Shown here: positions 25,055-33,123 of the stretch, in pieces
Numbering within the stretch: position 1 is the first letter of the stretch
How the letters are laid out: every line of letters begins with the position of its first letter
NCBI GenBank assembly: GCA_020632665.1
Contig: JACKFC010000006.1
Span: 101,552 to 165,551, forward strand
Source of the DNA: Deltaproteobacteria bacterium
Lineage (GTDB): Bacteria > Myxococcota_A > UBA9042
DNA: 64,000 bases
Reading direction: 5' to 3'
The notes under the pieces: model-generated
The model's input: only the letters and a program-made list of their open reading frames with translations
Told to the model about the DNA's origin: nothing
The model's database searches: none
Program-made: the position numbers and the translations under genes

Positions 25055-25975
25055 ATGCGCCCCTTGCGTCGTTCCCTGCCCGGCGGGCTCTACGAGATCA
25101 CCACCCGCGTCGCCAACGGCCAACTGCTCGCCACGCCGACCCGCGAGATCCATGACCTCATCCTCGGCGTCGTCGGTCACGCGATGCGGGCGCACGACGT
25201 CAAACTTCACGCGTTCGTGTTCATGTCGAACCACTACCACCTGCTCGTCTCGGTGCCGGATAGCCCGACCCTGAGCGACTTCATGTGCTTGCTGAACACC
25301 AACGTCTCGAAGGAGCTCAACCTCGTCAACGACCGCGACAACGCGATGTGGTCGCGCCGGTTTCGCTCGATCCCGATCACCGCCGACCGCGCTTCACAGC
25401 TCTTCCGCCTGCGCTACATCCTCGCGCACGGCGTCAAGGAGAACCTGGTCGCGAAGGTCTCGGATTGGCCGGGAGCCTCGTCGCTGCGCTGGTTGCGTGA
25501 CGGCGAGCAGATCTACGGCAAGTGGATCCGACGGACCGAGCTGTACTACGCCCGCCGGCGGAAGAACTTCGTCGAGGACCTCGCCCCGTTCACGACCACC
25601 TACCTGATCGAGATGACGGTGCTGCCGTGCTGGCAGGACGAGCCCGAGCATCAGTGGCGGCAGCAAGTTCGGACGATGATCGCCGAGATCCAGGCGGAAG
25701 CCGAAGCGGAGCGCCGTCTGCTCGGTAGACAACCGCTGGGCGTGGCGGCCGTGCTCGCGCAGGACCCGTTCACGCGCGTGAAGAGCAAGCGGTCGCGGGC
25801 GCCGTCGGTGCTGAGCGTGGACCATGCGGCGCGGCAGGAGCTGCGGGCGAAGCTGCGGGCGCTGGAGATCGCGTGGCGCGATGCAGCTGCGGTGGCGATG
25901 GAGCTGTTGGCCGGCGAGGCGGGCGAGGGGCATCGGCGGCTGCCGGCGATGTTTTGGCAGGCGTTGGCGTTGTAG
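25055..25975 (+). CDS. REP-associated tyrosine transposase (RAYT), Y1/HUH type
   Basis: A 306-residue protein of the IS200/IS605-like Y1 transposase superfamily. The HUH motif is FVFMSNHYHLLV with His60 and His62, and the probable catalytic Tyr is Tyr121 in YILAHGVKENLV, the position of the usual YIHLNPVRA motif, followed by WPGASS. RAYTs cut and join single-stranded REP palindromes rather than moving their own gene. Copies of a matching palindrome lie at 24886, 26131 and 26331. The chain is longer than usual: about 150 extra C-terminal residues, rich in Glu/Ala/Arg, have no recognised domain. All catalytic residues are present, so it may be active. Confidence 0.87.
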   Translation: MRPLRRSLPGGLYEITTRVANGQLLATPTREIHDLILGVVGHAMRAHDVKLHAFVFMSNHYHLLVSVPDSPTLSDFMCLLNTNVSKELNLVNDRDNAMWSRRFRSIPITADRASQLFRLRYILAHGVKENLVAKVSDWPGASSLRWLRDGEQIYGKWIRRTELYYARRRKNFVEDLAPFTTTYLIEMTVLPCWQDEPEHQWRQQVRTMIAEIQAEAEAERRLLGRQPLGVAAVLAQDPFTRVKSKRSRAPSVLSVDHAARQELRAKLRALEIAWRDAAAVAMELLAGEAGEGHRRLPAMFWQALAL

Positions 25976-26130
25976 CCGTTCGCTGCGTTGTTGACGGCGG
26001 GGGGCGCCCCGCTCTGATCGGGTCGGTCTTGTTGGGCGTGGGGGTTGAGGGAGAATTCGCGGAGGCTGGGCACGCTACGGGCGGCGCCGGCGGTGGGGTT
26101 TGCGCTTCGGCGGGCGTTGTCGCGTGTTCG

Positions 26131-26151
26131 TCGAAGTGCCCGGCACCTCGC
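26131..26151 (+). repeat. REP-like palindrome, copy 2
   Basis: TCGAAGTGCCCGGCACCTCGC. Its exact reverse complement is at 26331-26351, so the two form an inverted doublet about 180 bases apart, like REPIN-type doublets but with a longer centre. Confidence 0.85.
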
Positions 26152-26171
26152 ACCGCACCTCGCACCCCGGT

Positions 26172-26324
26172 TCATACGTCCTCCGCAACCGCTCGCGCAC
26201 GGAGCGCGTCGACGAGCCAGCTGAATCTTGGCCGATAGGTGCCAGCGATTCGGTTCGCGACGGCAGCCGCAACGGAGTCGTCGTAGAGGTGGGACGTGCG
26301 GTTCCGGTCCGTGATCATGTCCAT
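26172..26324 (-). CDS. possible 50-residue protein or remnant between REP copies
   Basis: A reverse frame from ATG 26324 to TGA at 26172 encodes about 50 residues (MDMITDRNRTSHLYDDSVAA... ending ARAVAEDV). Its composition (Asp, Tyr, Val, Phe, Trp) is more protein-like than the surrounding random high-GC frames, and it is wholly bracketed by the inverted REP copies. No family was recognised. It could be the decayed end of a larger gene or a tiny real one. Confidence 0.3.
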   Translation of the reverse strand: MDMITDRNRTSHLYDDSVAAAVANRIAGTYRPRFSWLVDALRARAVAEDV

Positions 26325-26330
26325 CCCCAA

Positions 26331-26351
26331 GCGAGGTGCCGGGCACTTCGA
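26331..26351 (-). repeat. REP-like palindrome, copy 3 (inverted)
   Basis: GCGAGGTGCCGGGCACTTCGA, the exact reverse complement of copy 2. Together the copies could fold into a long hairpin or be two substrates for the nearby transposase. Confidence 0.85.
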
Positions 26352-26393
26352 CGGCGTGGGCGGCGCGTGCGGCGGCGGCGGGGTAGTCGGGCG

Positions 26394-26417
26394 TTGTCGC
26401 GCATCGGTGCGAGGCAA
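26394..26417. repeat. imperfect hairpin TTGTCGCGC/GCGAGGCAA downstream of fic
   Basis: TTGTCGCGC pairs with GCGAGGCAA at seven of nine positions with a six-base loop. The left arm and loop (GTTGTCGCGCAYCGRYGCG) are shared with the perfect hairpin at 27622-27645 on the other side of the Fic gene. Confidence 0.5.
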
Positions 26418-26481
26418 CGCTCGTTGACTTGCACGGATCGGGGTCTGGTGCGAGGCAAATCAAGTCATCCGATCCTAGCTG

Positions 26482-27603
26482 CTAGAAAACCTCTCGTCCT
26501 TCCGCGATGTTCAGCAAGCGCGGCAACGCACAGATCGCAGCGCGGCGGCCACGCGGGGGTTCGATCTCCACCACCATGCCGTGCTCGCGGAACACGCCGA
26601 GCAAGCGACGCGCCGTGGCACTCGGCACCTGGGCATCTGCAATGAAGTCCGTGCTCGAAAAGATCGGCCGCCCGAAGATCCAGTCCAACGCGCCGACGGC
26701 GTACTGCGAGCGTGTCCAGTCGACGACGGCGGACTTCAGGGCGTCGTAGAGGCCGAGAATTGCCGTCGCGCGCTCGAGATTGGCCTCCGCCTGGGAACGC
26801 GCGGCGTCGAGGAAGAAGCCGCACCAGCCGGTCCAGTCGTCGTCGCGCGACACGGCGAGCAGCCGCTCGTAGTACACGTCCCGCTTGGCTTCGAAGTAGG
26901 CGCTGATATAGAACATCGGCGCCCGAATCAGGCCATGCTGCCAGAGCATGAGCGGGACGATCATGCGCCCAAGGCGGCCGTTGCCGTCCAAGAACGGATG
27001 CATCGCCTCGAACTCGGCGTGCGCGAGTGCCACCTGCACGAGTCGGTCGGGGGCGTCAGCGTGCACATATCGCTCCCATGCCGTGAAGACGTCCGCGAGC
27101 CGGTCGGCCCCGACTGGCACGAAGCGCGCTTGCTCGATCGTGCAACCTGCCGGGCCTATCCAGTTGGGGATCTGGCGCAAAGCGCCGGGTTGACGGCCGC
27201 GGCCACGCGCGCCGTCGAGCAAGACGCCGTGCACCTCGCAGAGCAGGCGCCGAGAGAGCGGAAGCGTGCGAAGACGCTCCTCGGCGAGCCGCAACGCCCG
27301 GCGATAGTTCAAGACCTCTTGGATGTCAGCGACCTTGCCGTCGTCGGTCGCTCCCTTTCTGTTGCCTGCGGCTTCGAAGCGCATCACCTCGCCCATCGTC
27401 GCCTGCGTCCCTTCGATACGCGACGAGAGCACGGCTTCTTGCGTCGTCAACGGCGCGAGCAGCACGGCGGTATTCGGGATCGCCGCCAACACGCCGTCGT
27501 ACCTCGCGACTGCCGCGCTCGCAGGGCCGATGCGTGGGATGAGCTGCGACCAGTCGAGTTTCGTTGGCGGGAACCTGCTGAGATGATAGGAAACAGGGGG
27601 CAC
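26482..27603 (-). CDS. Fic-domain protein (AMPylase family), class II
   Basis: A 373-residue Fic protein from the GTG at 27603. The catalytic motif HPFLDGNGRLGR is intact, with the active His. The N-terminal inhibitory helix SSRIEGTQAT matches (S/T)xxxE(G/N), with Glu that blocks ATP binding, so this is a class II self-inhibited Fic. A DNA-binding-like winged-helix segment (VPSATARRLLGVFREHGMVV) lies near the C-terminus, as in many chromosomal Fic proteins. It probably transfers AMP (or a related group) to a cytosolic protein; target unknown. An in-frame ATG at 27681 would add 26 residues but would read through the hairpin at 27622-27645, so GTG 27603 is preferred. It lies in the REP/transposase island. 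Confidence 0.87.
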   Translation of the reverse strand: MPPVSYHLSRFPPTKLDWSQLIPRIGPASAAVARYDGVLAAIPNTAVLLAPLTTQEAVLSSRIEGTQATMGEVMRFEAAGNRKGATDDGKVADIQEVLNYRRALRLAEERLRTLPLSRRLLCEVHGVLLDGARGRGRQPGALRQIPNWIGPAGCTIEQARFVPVGADRLADVFTAWERYVHADAPDRLVQVALAHAEFEAMHPFLDGNGRLGRMIVPLMLWQHGLIRAPMFYISAYFEAKRDVYYERLLAVSRDDDWTGWCGFFLDAARSQAEANLERATAILGLYDALKSAVVDWTRSQYAVGALDWIFGRPIFSSTDFIADAQVPSATARRLLGVFREHGMVVEIEPPRGRRAAICALPRLLNIAEGREVF

Positions 27604-27621
27604 AGCGGGCTCCGGTCCACG

Positions 27622-27645
27622 TTGTCGCGCACCGACGCGCGACAA
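27622..27645. repeat. perfect hairpin TTGTCGCGC/GCGCGACAA upstream of fic
   Basis: A 9-base perfect stem with loop ACCGAC, about 20 bases upstream of the Fic GTG start. It could be an operator for an autoregulating Fic protein or a mobile repeat; its relative lies at 26394-26417. Confidence 0.6.
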
Positions 27646-27713
27646 GCCGCGTTGTGTCGCACGAAATGGCCATTGGTGCAATACAACTCAACCACACCCC
27701 CCGACGCAAGCTC

Positions 27714-27745
27714 GTCCGTGCCATCGGCAGCTCGGCGGCACGGAC
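27714..27745. repeat. stem-loop GTCCGTGCC/GGCACGGAC
   Basis: A perfect 9-base stem with a 14-base loop. It lies downstream of the zincin/arginase genes, which read towards it, and could end that transcript, but no T-run is present. Confidence 0.5.
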
Positions 27746-27905
27746 GCGCGAGCGGCCCGAACACGCGGCAGGGGCGGTCAGCGCCCACCCGTTCAGCCCA
27801 CGTTCAGGCCGAGCAACCATCCTGCACACATCAACTGGTTCCGACATGAACTGGTTCCAGGTGCTCATACCTTGCACTTCGCGGTCGAAAGTTGGCGCCG
27901 TGCCG

Positions 27906-29240
27906 TCAGGGTGCCGGCATCACGTCGAAATGCCGCCGCAGCGCGGCGCGTTGGGCCTTCGTGAAGCCCGCCGAACCAGCCAAATCGGCCGTCGCACGCA
28001 TGATATCGGCGTAGCCCTCGCGGGCCCGGTGCGCACCAAGCGACGTGCTCGAGTGCAGCAAGCCGAGGTGATGACCGAGCTCGTGCGCCAAGACCGAGCC
28101 CATCGCCTCGCCGACCAGCGGTGAACCGCCGCCAGTGCAGCTCTGGTAGGCGAGGAAGACGCCGCTCGCCGATGAACCGAAGGGCGCGCCACCAGGGATG
28201 CGCGTCGTCTGACCGGCGAAGCTCTGCGGCCCCGTGGCCAGCGGCGCGTCACGCACCAAGCAACCGACCAGCACGACCGGGACGAAGCGCCGGCTGCGCT
28301 CGCTGGGGTCGTCGACCAACTTCGCCATCGCGGCTTCCCAGGCGGCGTCGATCGCCGTGCGCTGGCCCGGGCCGTAGTGCAGCTCCTTCTGCAGAGTGAC
28401 GCTGACGATCCGCTCGACCTGCAAGGCGACGCCGGCGGTGGCGAAGAGCTGCTGCGCCCGCGCCAAGGCCGCCTGCCAATCCGGATCTGCGGCCAAGTCC
28501 GACGGGTAGCCGCTGCCGCTGCCGACCGCGACGCGGAGCCGCAGCTGCATCGGAGCGTCGTCGGCGACGGCCGGCTCCCGCGCGTATTCGACCTGCACCG
28601 CCTTCGGCAGCGCGCCGTACCGACCACGGAAGTCGGCTCCCGGCACCCGCTTGGTCGGCAAATCGTAGCGGCAATCGCGCAGCACGACGCGAAACGTCAC
28701 AGGCCCATCCGGCAGCGCGCTGACGCCGTCGTTCGGCAGCACGAAGACGCCATAGCCATGCTGCGGCAGCGCGCGCTGGCTGCCGAAGGGCTGCGTCGAG
28801 GCGCCGAGGCCGCCGTTCTGCGGCTGCAGCCAAACGCTGCCGTCGGGCAGCCGGACATCGTCGATGCCGAAGCACCACGGCGCCGCGGGCTCCGCCTCCG
28901 TCGGTCGGATGCGCAGCGCCAAAAGCCGATCCGCCGCGCTCACCGTCACCGCCAACGGCAGGCTGTGGCCACCCCCATCGATCGCGACCGCACCCAGCGA
29001 CTGCCACTCCGGCCCAGGAAAAGCGTCGAGCCCGCCGCCGCCGTCGCTGTCGCCGCCGCTGACGCTGTCGCTGTCGCCGCCGCTGTTGCCACCACCACCA
29101 CCGCCGCCGCCGCCGCCGCTGTCGCCGACCCAGCCGCCGCTGTCGCCGGTTCCGCCGTCGCGGGCGCCACCACCACCGCCGCCACAACCAAGTACCGCCG
29201 CCAACAGCAGCAACACAACGCCCCGCCCCACCCCAATCAC
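27906..29240 (-). CDS. zincin-type metalloprotease lipoprotein
   Basis: A 444-residue lipoprotein (LLAAVLGCG, lipid Cys19) with a very long Gly/Ser/Asp linker (about 20-72), a beta-rich middle and a C-terminal zinc protease motif AHELGHHLGLLHSS. This is HExxHxxGxxH, the metzincin signature with all three zinc His and the catalytic Glu. A Met is present further on (YADIMRAT) and may be the Met-turn. It is probably a surface-attached endopeptidase; substrate unknown. The GTG at 29240 overlaps the arginase stop (GTGA) and begins directly at the signal peptide, so it is preferred to the farther upstream ATG. Confidence 0.85.
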   Translation of the reverse strand: MIGVGRGVVLLLLAAVLGCGGGGGGARDGGTGDSGGWVGDSGGGGGGGGGGNSGGDSDSVSGGDSDGGGGLDAFPGPEWQSLGAVAIDGGGHSLPLAVTVSAADRLLALRIRPTEAEPAAPWCFGIDDVRLPDGSVWLQPQNGGLGASTQPFGSQRALPQHGYGVFVLPNDGVSALPDGPVTFRVVLRDCRYDLPTKRVPGADFRGRYGALPKAVQVEYAREPAVADDAPMQLRLRVAVGSGSGYPSDLAADPDWQAALARAQQLFATAGVALQVERIVSVTLQKELHYGPGQRTAIDAAWEAAMAKLVDDPSERSRRFVPVVLVGCLVRDAPLATGPQSFAGQTTRIPGGAPFGSSASGVFLAYQSCTGGGSPLVGEAMGSVLAHELGHHLGLLHSSTSLGAHRAREGYADIMRATADLAGSAGFTKAQRAALRRHFDVMPAP

Positions 29241-30169
29241 CGCAAGATCCGCCGGCCAAGCGCGCTCTCGATCAACCACCGCCCCAATTCCGCAGTCTGA
29301 TTCCGGATATCACGCGTCGGGTTGAGCTCGACCAGCTCCATCCCACACAGCCGCGTCCGCTGCGCCACCCACTCGCAGATCAGGTGGCTCTCGCGCAGCG
29401 ACAACCCACCCGGCACCGGCGTCCCCACCCCCGGCGCATGCTGAGGATCGACGCCGTCGAGGTCGAAGCTCAGGTGCACGCCCGAGGTATGCTCGGTGAC
29501 CCGGGCGATCGCCTCCTCCAGGCAGGTCGCAGTCCCGCGCGCGTCGAGCTCGCTCATGGTGAAGACCCGTACGCCGAGCCGGCGCACGATCTCGGATTCG
29601 GTCGCGTCGACGTCGCGCACGCCGAGGATCGCGACGTCCTCGGGACGCAGCGCCGGGCTCTCGCCGCAGAGCGCCGTGGTCAACGACGCCGGCCCCTCGC
29701 CGAGCAGGCAGGCCAGCGGCATGCCGTGGATATTGCCGGTCGGGCTGGTCGTCGGGGTGTTCATGTCGGTGTGGGCGTCGACCCAGACCACGCCGAGCCG
29801 CTCGCCGCGGGTCCGCATCGCCCGCGCCAGGCCCGAGACGGTGCCGATCGCGACGCTGTGATCACCACCGAGGACCAGCGGAAAGTGGCCACGCAGCACG
29901 CCAGCCTCGACGCGGTCGGCCAAGGCGCGCACCACGTCCGCGATCGGATCGAGGAAGCGGGCGTCGTCGGCGCTCTGCCCCACCGCCTCCATGCTCGGCG
30001 TGCCGAGGCTGGCGATATCGACGACGCGGTGACCGAGGCGCTGCAGCGCGGGCAACAACCCGGCGACGTGCAGCGCCGACGGCCCCATATCCGTGCCGCG
30101 GCGGCCGGCGCCGAGGTCGAGGTGGACGTTGGTCAGGGCGATCTCGAAGTTCGGGGTGCGGTCGGCCAT
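29237..30169 (-). CDS. rocF: arginase
   Basis: A 310-residue manganese ureohydrolase that converts arginine to ornithine and urea. Metal-binding motifs are complete: GGDHSVAIGT, DAHTDMN, and SFDLDGVDP; MELVELNPTRD supplies the terminal conserved Glu/Asn-Pro. The length is normal for arginase, and the TDMNTPTTSPTGNIHGMPL segment fits arginase better than agmatinase. It overlaps the start of the zincin lipoprotein gene and lies 34 bases downstream of a MidA-type methyltransferase gene on the same strand. Cytoplasmic. Confidence 0.93.
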   Translation of the reverse strand: MADRTPNFEIALTNVHLDLGAGRRGTDMGPSALHVAGLLPALQRLGHRVVDIASLGTPSMEAVGQSADDARFLDPIADVVRALADRVEAGVLRGHFPLVLGGDHSVAIGTVSGLARAMRTRGERLGVVWVDAHTDMNTPTTSPTGNIHGMPLACLLGEGPASLTTALCGESPALRPEDVAILGVRDVDATESEIVRRLGVRVFTMSELDARGTATCLEEAIARVTEHTSGVHLSFDLDGVDPQHAPGVGTPVPGGLSLRESHLICEWVAQRTRLCGMELVELNPTRDIRNQTAELGRWLIESALGRRILR

Positions 30170-30203
30170 GGCGAAAACTCCGGGACAATCGGGGCTGAGC
30201 AGC

Positions 30204-31766
30204 TCAGGCGAGGCGCAGCGGCTCGAGCGCGCGCAAAATCGCCGGCAACGCGACGCGCAGGCCGGCTTCGTCGACCGCGCAGACCAGCGAGCGCGACGGC
30301 GTCAGGGTGGCGACGAGCGGGGCCGACGCCTCGCCCAACGCGCCGTGCAGCGCCGCGGCGATGGCCTCGGGCGTCGCGTCGGGCCGCAACAGCGGGACGT
30401 CCGCCGGCAGCACCGGGAAGGCGTCCGGCGCGCCGGCAAGTGCGGGCGCCAGCGTGCCTGCCGTCCCCTCGCGCTCCTGCAAGAGCATGCGGAATCCGGC
30501 GCTGCCACGAACGAAGCCGCGCGCCGCCGAGAAGACGAGCTGCGCGGCCTCGAAGACGTCGGGCGGCGGCCGTCCGGCACGGGCGGCGTCACGGCGCATC
30601 GTCGACTCGGCGGCGCGCCGATTCGCGGGCGCCAGCAGGTCCAATTCGACCGTCCCGAGCGCGCCGGCGAGGCTGCTGCCCGGTGCCAACAAGCCCTGCG
30701 GCCCGTGCAGGACGGCACGCAGCCCGTCGCGCTCGCCGACCCAGGCGAGGTGGCTGAAGTCGATATCGACGGTGACGTCCTGCCGCCCGGGCCAATCGAG
30801 GTCGCAGAGCGCGGCGGCTGCGGCGGCGCCCGTCGGCGGCGCGTCCGGCTGCGGGAAGAGCCGCAGCTGCGCCAGCGCGGGGGTCGGGTCGAGGCCGTGG
30901 CTGACGTCGGCGCCGTAGTCGATGGTGAGCATCCAGCCGGCACGCAGCGTCTTGGCGGCCCAGGTGGTCAGCGCACCGAGCTCGGCGGCGTGCAGCAGCT
31001 CCGCCGGCCCCGCGGCTGCCTGCTCGCGGTGGGCGACCAGCGGCGCGATGGCGGCGAGGTATCCGGCGTCTGCGGCCCCCTCGGCGGTGGGCTGCCAATG
31101 CGGGGTGGGCCGCAGCGCCGGGGTCGCAGGATCGGCGAAGGCGCGCCGCATCGCCGGGACCATCTCGGCTTGGTCGAAGCCGCCGTCGAGCCGCAAGGTC
31201 TGGCCCTGCGAGGGGCGAAGCAAGGCGTGCGGCCAGACGTCGAGCAGCTCGTTGTGCAGGATGACGCCGACCATGGGCTCTGCCTGCGGCAGCAGGTCTG
31301 CGGCGGTCTGCGGCAGATGCACGACGGGGCGGTCGCCGAGCAACTCACGTTGGGCCCGCTGCAGCGCCGGCGCGCGCTCACCGATCCGATAGCGCAGCGT
31401 CCGCGCGAGGCCGGCGAAGGGCTCGGGGCGTTCGACCATCGCGGCGGCGGCGTCGACGATATCGCGGGCCAGCGCGCCGGTCCCGGCACCCAATTCGACG
31501 ACGTCGAAGGGATCGTCCGGGCCGAGGTCGCCGCCGCGCAGCAAGCGCGCCCGCAGCCCGGCGAGATGCTCGGCCAGGAGCTGTCCGAAGCCCGGCGAGA
31601 GGCGGGTCGGGAATGTCCAGAAGTCGGCGTTGTGGCCGAAGCGGACCCGGCCCGCGGCGTAATAGCCGGCCTCTGGGTCGTAGAGGCCGTGGCGCATCCA
31701 ATCGTGCAAGTCGGGCAGGCGATCGCTCACCGGCGCAGGGTGGCAGAGCGCGCGGCGCTGCGCCAT
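30204..31766 (-). CDS. MidA/NDUFAF7-family SAM-dependent methyltransferase
   Basis: A 520-residue protein. The N-terminal part (DLHDWMRHGLYDPEAGYYAAG, then FPTRLSPGFGQLLAEH) and VVELGAGTGALARDI, the SAM-binding Gly-rich motif, are typical of the MidA/NDUFAF7 family, which in mitochondria dimethylates an Arg of complex I. A later VGVILHNELLDVWP is the family's NELLDAxP motif. The protein is longer than most members; the last about 150 residues are divergent. The GTG at 31730 (just before DRLPDLHDW) is an alternative start. The bacterial substrate is unknown. It is followed on the same strand by arginase. Confidence 0.8.
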   Translation of the reverse strand: MAQRRALCHPAPVSDRLPDLHDWMRHGLYDPEAGYYAAGRVRFGHNADFWTFPTRLSPGFGQLLAEHLAGLRARLLRGGDLGPDDPFDVVELGAGTGALARDIVDAAAAMVERPEPFAGLARTLRYRIGERAPALQRAQRELLGDRPVVHLPQTAADLLPQAEPMVGVILHNELLDVWPHALLRPSQGQTLRLDGGFDQAEMVPAMRRAFADPATPALRPTPHWQPTAEGAADAGYLAAIAPLVAHREQAAAGPAELLHAAELGALTTWAAKTLRAGWMLTIDYGADVSHGLDPTPALAQLRLFPQPDAPPTGAAAAAALCDLDWPGRQDVTVDIDFSHLAWVGERDGLRAVLHGPQGLLAPGSSLAGALGTVELDLLAPANRRAAESTMRRDAARAGRPPPDVFEAAQLVFSAARGFVRGSAGFRMLLQEREGTAGTLAPALAGAPDAFPVLPADVPLLRPDATPEAIAAALHGALGEASAPLVATLTPSRSLVCAVDEAGLRVALPAILRALEPLRLA

Positions 31767-31787
31767 GGGGCGCAGGGCGAAGGGGCC

Positions 31788-32513
31788 TCAGCCGCGGCGG
31801 AAGGGCGTATCGCGATCCTTGCTGGTCGGCTCGGGCAGCGGCGTCGGCCGGCGCGGGACGGTCGAGGTGGTGCGCGCGGCGACGGCGAAGGCCGGCCCCG
31901 GATCGGTGGTGCGGCGACGCGGCGCGCGCTGGCCGATCGCCGCCAAGCTCTCCGGACTCGCCGGGACCACCGTCTGGCTGATCGGATCCATGCCTCCGTC
32001 GAGATCGGCGATACCGTGGACCCGCGCGACGTTGACGAAGAGCTCCGGGACGGTGTCGAGCAGGTCGGCCTGACCGCCGCCACGGTCGACGTGGATGCTC
32101 GCGCCCTCGATGCGAACGAAGCTCCGGCCGGCGGCGAAGACGTCGCTGACCCGACCACGCCCCGCCGTGACGACGGTGCCGGTGACGCTGACCTTGTCGA
32201 GGAGCAGCAGGACCCGGCGGGTCGGCAGCGGATGCGTCACCCGCAGCTTGGCCTGCTCTGCAGCTTTGCGCATATCACCGGTATGGTCGCCAGGAAGCAC
32301 CAAGCTGATCGAGCCGACGCGGACGGCGAAGAACTCCAGCCGCTCCTTGCGCGACGGCAGCCAGGCGTCCTTGATCCGCAGCAGGCCGTCGTGGCTGTTC
32401 AGCAGCTCGAGCACGTTCATGTGCCCGGGCACGGCGAGCGAGCCACGGACCCAGCCGATATTGGTGCCGATGCGCGCGGGATAGGGATGAAGATCGGTCG
32501 GGTCGATGTGCAT
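31788..32513 (-). CDS. conserved-looking protein of unknown function
   Basis: A 241-residue protein that I do not recognise. The N-terminal half (about 10-100) contains NIGWVRGSLAVPGHMNVLEL, LRIKDAWLP and FFAVRVGSISLVLP. This is a beta-rich domain that recurs weakly at about 105-165 (VLLLLDKVSVTGTVVT, SDVFAAGRSFVRIEGASI), so it may be two copies of a small beta barrel. The C-terminal 60 residues are Pro/Arg/Thr-rich and probably disordered. No signal peptide or membrane helix. The ATG at 32513 was preferred to the upstream ATG (32585) because similarity-like, ordered sequence begins there. It lies 21 bases before the MidA-type gene. Confidence 0.6.
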   Translation of the reverse strand: MHIDPTDLHPYPARIGTNIGWVRGSLAVPGHMNVLELLNSHDGLLRIKDAWLPSRKERLEFFAVRVGSISLVLPGDHTGDMRKAAEQAKLRVTHPLPTRRVLLLLDKVSVTGTVVTAGRGRVSDVFAAGRSFVRIEGASIHVDRGGGQADLLDTVPELFVNVARVHGIADLDGGMDPISQTVVPASPESLAAIGQRAPRRRTTDPGPAFAVAARTTSTVPRRPTPLPEPTSKDRDTPFRRG

Positions 32514-32626
32514 GGGGCGTTCCGGTCGCGGGGGGTACCTGGACCCTAGGAGAGGAGGCGGTCGCACCACAAGCCAAACACACACTTCTCTATCGCTCGC
32601 TCACCAATCCGAGGAAAGGCAGCCGC

Positions 32627-32977
32627 TCAGCGGGGCCAGCGCATCATCCCGCCGAGGTCCTCGACCCGGGCGAATCCGGCGCGCCGCAGCACCGCAGCCG
32701 CGCTGGCGCTGCGCATCCCGCTGGCGCAATAGACCACCACCGGGCGGGCCTTGTCGGCGCCGAGCTCGATGACCCGGCCAGCGAGCTCGTTGACCGGGAT
32801 ATTGGTCGCGCCGGGGATATGACCGCCCGAGAACTCGCCGGTCGAGCGGACGTCGAGCAGCAGCGCGCCGTCGGCGACCAGCTGCTTGACCATGGCCGGG
32901 TCGGCCTTGCCGGCGACCTTGCGCCACATCATGAAGGCCATCACACCGAAGAAGATCCAGGGCAGGTATTGCGACAT
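32627..32977 (-). CDS. membrane-anchored rhodanese-domain protein
   Basis: A 116-residue protein with an N-terminal membrane helix (about 4-20, LPWIFFGVMAFMMW) followed by a single rhodanese domain. LLLDVRSTGEF, GHIPGATNIP and VVYCASGMRS are present, the last holding the catalytic Cys in the active-site loop. It may move sulfane sulfur or serve as a sulfur-binding or signalling domain near the membrane. The ATG at 32977 has a GGGAGG-like ribosome site just upstream in the coding strand (gggag at about 32980-32984). It stands between an unknown protein gene and a symporter gene. Confidence 0.88.
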   Translation of the reverse strand: MSQYLPWIFFGVMAFMMWRKVAGKADPAMVKQLVADGALLLDVRSTGEFSGGHIPGATNIPVNELAGRVIELGADKARPVVVYCASGMRSASAAAVLRRAGFARVEDLGGMMRWPR

Positions 32978-33050
32978 CGGGAGGCTCCGAGAGGTTGGAT
33001 GTTGTGCCGGGCAGCGCACGTGCGGGCGAGCCTGCGGCTGGTCGGCAGAG

Positions 33051-33100
33051 GCGACGCTGGCGACGCTGGCGACGCTGGCGACGCTGGCGACGCTGGCGAC
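33051..33100. repeat. 9-base tandem repeat (GCGACGCTG)n
   Basis: More than five near-perfect copies of a 9-base unit GCGACGCTG in the gap between the symporter stop and the rhodanese start. On the gene strand this is a 5' leader region for the rhodanese gene. Possible phase-variable spacer; function unknown. Confidence 0.8.
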
Positions 33101-33123
33101 AGAGGCAGCAGACGCGGCGGGCG

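Larger units (their letters stand above)
25976..26481. other. intergenic region with inverted REP pair
   Basis: About 500 bases between the transposase and the Fic gene. It contains the inverted REP-like pair (26131-26151 and 26331-26351), a direct repeat CGGGCGTTGTCGCG at 26111-26124 and 26388-26401, a 12-base direct repeat GGTGCGAGGCAA at 26406-26417 and 26447-26458, and a possible 50-codon frame between the REPs. No other gene is supported. Confidence 0.7.
27604..27905. other. intergenic region upstream of fic
   Basis: About 300 bases between two minus-strand genes. It holds a perfect hairpin (27622-27645), a second stem-loop (27714-27745) and a short direct repeat AACTGGTTCC at about 27835-27857. 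No gene is supported. Confidence 0.65.
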
